Positions 59,387 through 64,000 of a stretch of 64,000 nucleotides of DNA are shown here, piece by piece (positions within the stretch are counted from its first letter, which is position 1; the number at the start of each line of letters is the position of its first letter). The position numbers were made by a program, and so were the translations under genes. The notes beneath the pieces were generated by a model. The model was not told where the DNA came from. It saw only the letters and a list, made by a program, of their open reading frames with translations, and searched no databases. Source of the stretch: Eunapius fragilis (Eukaryota > Porifera > Demospongiae > Spongillida > Spongillidae); NCBI GenBank assembly GCA_963681505.1, contig OY811984.1:2519772-2583771 (forward strand), read 5' to 3'.

Positions 59387-59556
59387 AGACAAGTTTTTCA
59401 AACTGGGGGGGCTAGTTATTAATAAACCAAGTTATCCAAACTAATTATAGTACATCCGGTTGGTTTATTAATTAAGTTTGCTAGTTATTAAAAAACTGCC
59501 CAAAAAACTGGGGGGGCTTAAGCCCCCCCCTGCCCCCCCCTTGTCTACGCCCTTGT
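59387..59556. mobile_element. MITE with CAAGGGCGTAGACAAG termini
   Basis: CTCAAGGGCGTAGACAAG...CTTGTCTACGCCCTTG; internal GGGGGGGCTTAAGCCCCCCC palindrome and AATAAACC inverted motif. Confidence 0.75.
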
Positions 59557-59795
59557 CAGACTGAATTGCAAACTTCATATTGCATGCATGTGTCTATGAG
59601 CTAGATAGTGGTTCTTTCGGCTGGAGATGCATATGCATAATCACTTTCTTCGCATCAGTATCGGCTGCGTAAACAAAGTGCATCCACCGCTGGTGTGTCC
59701 TGTGTGTGAGAGTAGGGGGAGGGGTTGTCCGCGGGATTCAGTGATTGAGGTCGTATTATGTATAATAATAGTTCCAGGTTTAATGAATAAGGAAC

Positions 59796-59816
59796 CCCCC
59801 CCCCCCCCCCCCCCCT
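59796..59816. repeat. Poly-C tract
   Basis: Run of about 20 C. Similar homopolymers occur at 49587-49606 (G), 60300-60318 (C) and 52660-52670 (G). Confidence 0.9.
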
Positions 59817-60630
59817 CCCAGTACGCAGTTAACAACCAGCCTACGGGCCTGTATCACGCTATAATCAGATAAACCATGCACCACAATACATGACCAAATT
59901 GACGTAAATAACTTTGGCGTTATACACAGCGCATATCGAGAGTTACGTTAACAATAACTAGGATTTGACCCCGATTATGAATGTCATTAAAAACGCGACC
60001 CACTTCTAACTAGACCCCTGACGAGCGGATGGCTTACATTGTTGTCGTCGTTCATGAAGGCAACAGCAAGCAACAACAAGCAGTTTCGTGTTTGTTTGAT
60101 GTCACAAAACCGCGTGGCTGTACAGAAAAAAACTATTTTCCAAACTCGTATCCAGTCCCACGTATTTCTCGTTCTTGTTCTTGTAACTCGAGATAGGAAC
60201 ACTTTTAAGAAATGAAAATCACACCAATGGCTTGAGAATTCGTTGGCATTCTCGCTTCTGTGGTCAAAACGCTTTTTGTATCGGGCCTTGAAGCGGACAC
60301 CCCCCCCCCCCCCCCCCCACCCCTAGTCTCGTACCCAGACCCATATTTTATTTGTGTTGAGCAACGTTCACAGCTGTTAAATAAACTATGGTTACTTCAG
60401 CAGTCGTTTTCCTTACACAAGGTAAGTGGGTGATGAGTATGGCTCCAGTAATGAGGCAAAAACGTTTAAAAACCTCTCTTGAAAATCTTATTATTATGGA
60501 CAGTTTTTAAGCAAGTAAGTTTCGTTTTCTCACCATACATAGCTGACATATTTTACCGAATTTTGGTGATTGATTTGCTATGAAAATACATGCTACATAA
60601 ACGTATACTTCCTCTATGTTCTCCAGGACT

Positions 60631-61671
60631 TTAATTCATTTTCTTAAGAATGGTTGACATTGTGGGGTCGTTAAGAAGGTTCTAGTGCATTCCAACATCA
60701 AGGAATGTAAGAAGACATTTTTGACCTTCAACTTACCAAATTATTGAGAGTATCTGGATAGGGAAAATCTCACATTGTGACCTCACATAGCAGTATCCCA
60801 AAACTGTACACATCAATCTTGGTGGTCTGTGGTGGTGGCTTGACACTACAAGATGGGTGAACAGGGTACGCTTCTGGGGCTGTGTACACTATGGCACCCT
60901 CCCCCATGGTAAGAGCTTCCTTGGCCCAATTGGCAGACCCAAAGTCTGATAGTTTGGCTTTCCACCTGTTGTTGGCCATTGCCTTCAGAAGTACATTGGC
61001 TGAGCTCACATCTCTGTGGATGATGGGTTCTTTAAGCTCATGGAGGTAGCAGAGGGCAGAGGCTACATCACGGAATATGTCCATACACTGGTCCCAACCA
61101 GGGTGAAGGAGGTTATCCTCATAGGCCTTCCTCAGTGTGGTGTCCAGCAGCTCAGTGATGATCAGGGGTCCTCCCTGGTCATCCAGTACAGCTGCCATAA
61201 ACAGCACAAGGTTGGGGTGATTTACTGGAGACATGGTACAGATCTCACGATACACTTGCTTGATTGTATGTGGGTATATGATGGTCTCATGAATGCACTT
61301 GACTGCCACCTGCTGACCTCTGAACTCTCCTTCTTTAACATATCCCCATGCCCCTCCTAATGGCTTCTCCATCACTGTTACATGATGACATGGTACCATC
61401 CAGAATGCCTTATGCTGTGAGTGTTCCTTCTTTAGGGCTTTCAATTCCTTCTTAATTTGATCTTATTCTCTCTTAATCTAGTTACATTCATTCTTTAGTT
61501 GATCTCGTTCTGCCTTCACCTGATCATTTTCCTTCATTGCTTTATCTTGTTCTTCCTTCACCTGATTACATTCCTTCACTGCTTGATCTCGCTCCTCTTT
61601 GTATTGTTGGCTTAATTTCCTCTCTTGATCCAGTTGTTCTTGTAGTTCTTTAAACTCCACTTTGTGCACAG
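60631..61671 (-). pseudogene. TKL kinase exon, copy 2, inactivated
   Basis: Over 90% alike to 25667-26718 by eye, including the acceptor (CCTTAG at 61672) and the upstream intron. Two in-frame stops lie in the coiled coil (around 61460-61480, where copy 1 has Gln and another sense codon), one glycine of the glycine loop is missing, and a change after EVTM (near 60768) creates TGA and shifts the C-terminal frame. Catalytic motifs HRDVSSANVLL and SDFGSAN remain. Confidence 0.85.
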
Positions 61672-62790
61672 CTAAGGAATGTGACATTTACGATTAAAGC
61701 ATGATCACAAAATATTATTGTTACTTACACACTGTAAATAAGTTTTATTCGGCCATGCGTAGTAAGGTTAAACATCATCAGTGGTGCTCAAATGAAGGCA
61801 TTTGCACTGCATGAGTTGTTTTCGTTTTGTTTTAAAATTTAAAATTTACATGTTAATTCACAGGCCAGATGGTAAGACAATAGTAATGAAAGCATTTATG
61901 ATTTAATGACTGGAATGGGTGGTTATGTAATCGTACTAGCCCAGCATCATCATCAGTAATAGTTATGGGGTTGTGTAGGTGCAGCAGTGTTCTTGGTGAA
62001 CCTCTGCCTGCCACTTCAAAGTGTGTATCCACAGTTCCAATTACAATATCTGCTAATGGGGTGTCTAAGGCAGGCCCTTGGTTTGTTCATGCTTTTTGCA
62101 CAGGGTAAGACTGATGATCAAATTACAATCGAAATTACATTACACAATAGAGAATGGTTCAAGCCATGGTATACAAATCAAGACCCAAATCTCCTGGTCT
62201 GGAAATGTTGGTGATGGTTTTTTCAAGGGTAGTTGCAATTGATACTTTCCCGAGTGGTAAGCTCACCGTTTAACTTAACCAATTATGGCAGTTTGGAGCT
62301 GCATGTTAATACATGCTCCATTAAAATATAAAACGCATTCTATCAAATTAAAACTGTTTTTCACTAGTCCCTTTGCTCTTATTGGGATTAGGTCCGTTGT
62401 TACTATGACTAAAGATGCCACAATACTATAATACAATATCGATAATTGAAGTGGGGAGGTGGGGGGGAGGGGACAGCATATGTGCCCCAATCTTCAATTA
62501 AGGAGGCTATAACTTATCAGCACTTATCAGTATTCACAGTTATCATCGACTATAAATTTAAATAAAAAAGAGGAAACAAGTAAAGAAAACATTCTCTCCC
62601 CAATTTTTGATTGTACTAATTGTACGATACTGAAACATCAGGAACACATATGATGATACCCAGGAATTGAAACTAGTAAACTAAAGATGGTTAGCTTTAG
62701 ACAGGTTTAATGGCTACAGTGATGAAGAAATGTAGTGCATATGACTCCCATGTAACAATTTACATTGCCATGCCAGAAAGTTGTGGTTGT
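61672..62790. repeat. Duplicated intron block of kinase copy 2
   Basis: 61672-62580 matches 26719-27604 (including CCAGCATCATCATCAGTAAT and GTCCGTTGTT). 62590-62790 continues with the sequence found at 34930-35130. The join at 62585-62595 falls at ACATTCTCT, the terminus of the foldback MITE family. 62790-63270 shows nothing recognised. Confidence 0.85.
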
Positions 62791-63277
62791 GCACGTAGCT
62801 CATAACATTCAAGCCATGAATGCCAATGGATTATACTGACTGGATCGTAGGTGTTAATATGTACATTATGCAATCAGGGTATGGCAAGTAAGGAAACTAT
62901 ATGCACTATTCTCTTGTAAATAAAAATAAACACTCCAAAAATGATGGTGATGTAACATTCCTATTTACGATCAAAAATTAATCTTGAATTTAATGTATGA
63001 CAATTAAAGTTTCAGTTATCAAATGCCATTGAAAAAATACGTTCTCAGTTTATATCTATCATACGTTGACAATGAACCTTTTTTTGGAAAAGCCTTAGCG
63101 AAGTGAACAAATATGGTCACATAAATGTGACCAGCTGCTGCTTACATTGAATGTATCTTTGACATGGGGACTTACAAGAGCTAGAATCAGAACCTTTGTG
63201 CCTCTATTTTGATAAAATAATGTCAGATATAACATACACCCATTGCAAGCAAATAAACTAAAAATCACATTTCCTAA

Positions 63278-64000
63278 CTAGTTCAATTTCTTAAGAATAT
63301 TAGCCATTGTGGGTCGTTGAGCAGGTTCTAGCTGAGTGCATTCCAACATCAAGGAATGGAAGAAGAGATTTTTGACCTTCATCTTTACTTTCAATGTATT
63401 AAGAGTATCTGGATAGGGAAATTCTCTCATCATGACCTCACACAGCAGTATCCCATAACTGTACACATCAATCTTCGTGGTTTGTGGTGGTGGCTTGGTA
63501 CTAAGAGATGGGTGAACAGGATACGCCTCTAGGGCTGTGTACACTATGGCACCCTCCCCCATGGTAACAGCTTCCTTGGCCCAATTGGCAGACCCAAAGT
63601 CTGATAGTTTGGCTTTCCACCTGTTGTTGGCCATTGCCTTCAGAAGTACATTGGCTGAGCTCACATCCCTGTGGATGATGGGTTCTTCAAGCTCATGGAG
63701 GTAGCAGAGGGCAGAGGCTACATCACGGAATATGTCCATACACTGGTCCAGGCCAGGGTGAAGGAGGTTATCCTCATAGGCCTTCCTCAGTGTGGTGTCC
63801 AGCAGCTCAGTGATGATCAGGGGTCCTCCCTGGTCATCCAGCACAGCTGCCATAAACAGCACAAGGTTGGGGTGGTGTGCTTGAGACATGGTACAGATCT
63901 CACGATACACTCGCTTGATTGTATGTGGGGTGACGATGGCCTCATGAATGCACTTAACTGCCACCTGCTGACCTCTGAACTTTCCTTCCTTAACATATCC
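63278..64000 (-). CDS. TKL-type kinase exon, copy 3, partial at window end
   Basis: Open from the window edge (reading GYVKEGKFRGQQVAVKCIHE) to TAG at 63278. Retains the lysine, YREICTM glutamate, HRDVSSANVLL and SDFGSANWAKEA, but the APE motif reads TALEAYP (Pro to Leu), which in most kinases weakens the activation-segment anchor. The coiled coil and upstream exons lie beyond 64000. No stop or frameshift seen in this part. Confidence 0.85.
   Translation of the reverse strand, partial: GYVKEGKFRGQQVAVKCIHEAIVTPHTIKRVYREICTMSQAHHPNLVLFMAAVLDDQGGPLIITELLDTTLRKAYEDNLLHPGLDQCMDIFRDVASALCYLHELEEPIIHRDVSSANVLLKAMANNRWKAKLSDFGSANWAKEAVTMGEGAIVYTALEAYPVHPSLSTKPPPQTTKIDVYSYGILLCEVMMREFPYPDTLNTLKVKMKVKNLFFHSLMLECTQLEPAQRPTMANILKKLN

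Overview
The window is eukaryotic nuclear DNA from an animal. It holds multi-exon genes with GT-AG introns, one probable GC-AG intron, AATAAA polyadenylation and many DNA transposons. A DHX16 splicing helicase, a GCK-IV (TNIK/MINK1/MAP4K4-type) kinase, CYLD-type CAP-Gly modules, expanded TKL-type kinases, and DIRS, BEL/Pao, Ty3/gypsy, hAT and EnSpm/CACTA-like elements together point to an early-branching metazoan, most likely a demosponge. The species assignment is an inference. TTAGGG repeats occur internally.

Layout. 1-2056: 3' part of a decayed DIRS-like retroelement (minus). 2650-6923: CACTA-like DNA transposon with 3-bp target duplication and subterminal repeats, carrying a truncated transposase gene (minus) and, divergently, an intact-looking seven-exon SAM-domain gene (plus). 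7181-24783: DHX16 on the plus strand, 30 phase-consistent exons giving 919 codons. Its first recognised intron holds an hAT MITE and a decayed hAT transposase gene. 25667-48104 (minus): five exons whose reading phases join perfectly and would encode CYLD-like CAP-Gly modules followed by a coiled coil and a TKL-type kinase. The two large introns hold foldback elements, a gypsy integrase/LTR, a RING-finger relic, LINE pieces, an hAT MITE, minisatellites and a separate PH-domain gene (42013-43145). 48271-56286 (minus): the complete kinase domain of a GCK-IV kinase in 12 exons; its 5.3-kb intron is filled with a large foldback element and a TIR element carrying a RecQ-like helicase fragment. 56560-60350: BEL/Pao integrase relic and several MITEs. 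60631-64000: two further copies of the TKL kinase exon, one a pseudogene and one running off the window.

DHX16 is a core splicing helicase, the GCK-IV and TKL proteins are signalling kinases, and CAP-Gly/PH modules are adaptor domains; there is no operon logic. The most unusual points are the candidate CAP-Gly/TKL kinase fusion, the SAM-gene-bearing CACTA-like element, tandem arrays that have amplified 5' splice sites, an Asp in place of the catalytic-loop Asn of the GCK-IV kinase, and two telomere-repeat tracts that each interrupt a transposon coding sequence at a TTAGG-like spot. All exon joins were made by hand from the sequence; none has transcript support here.
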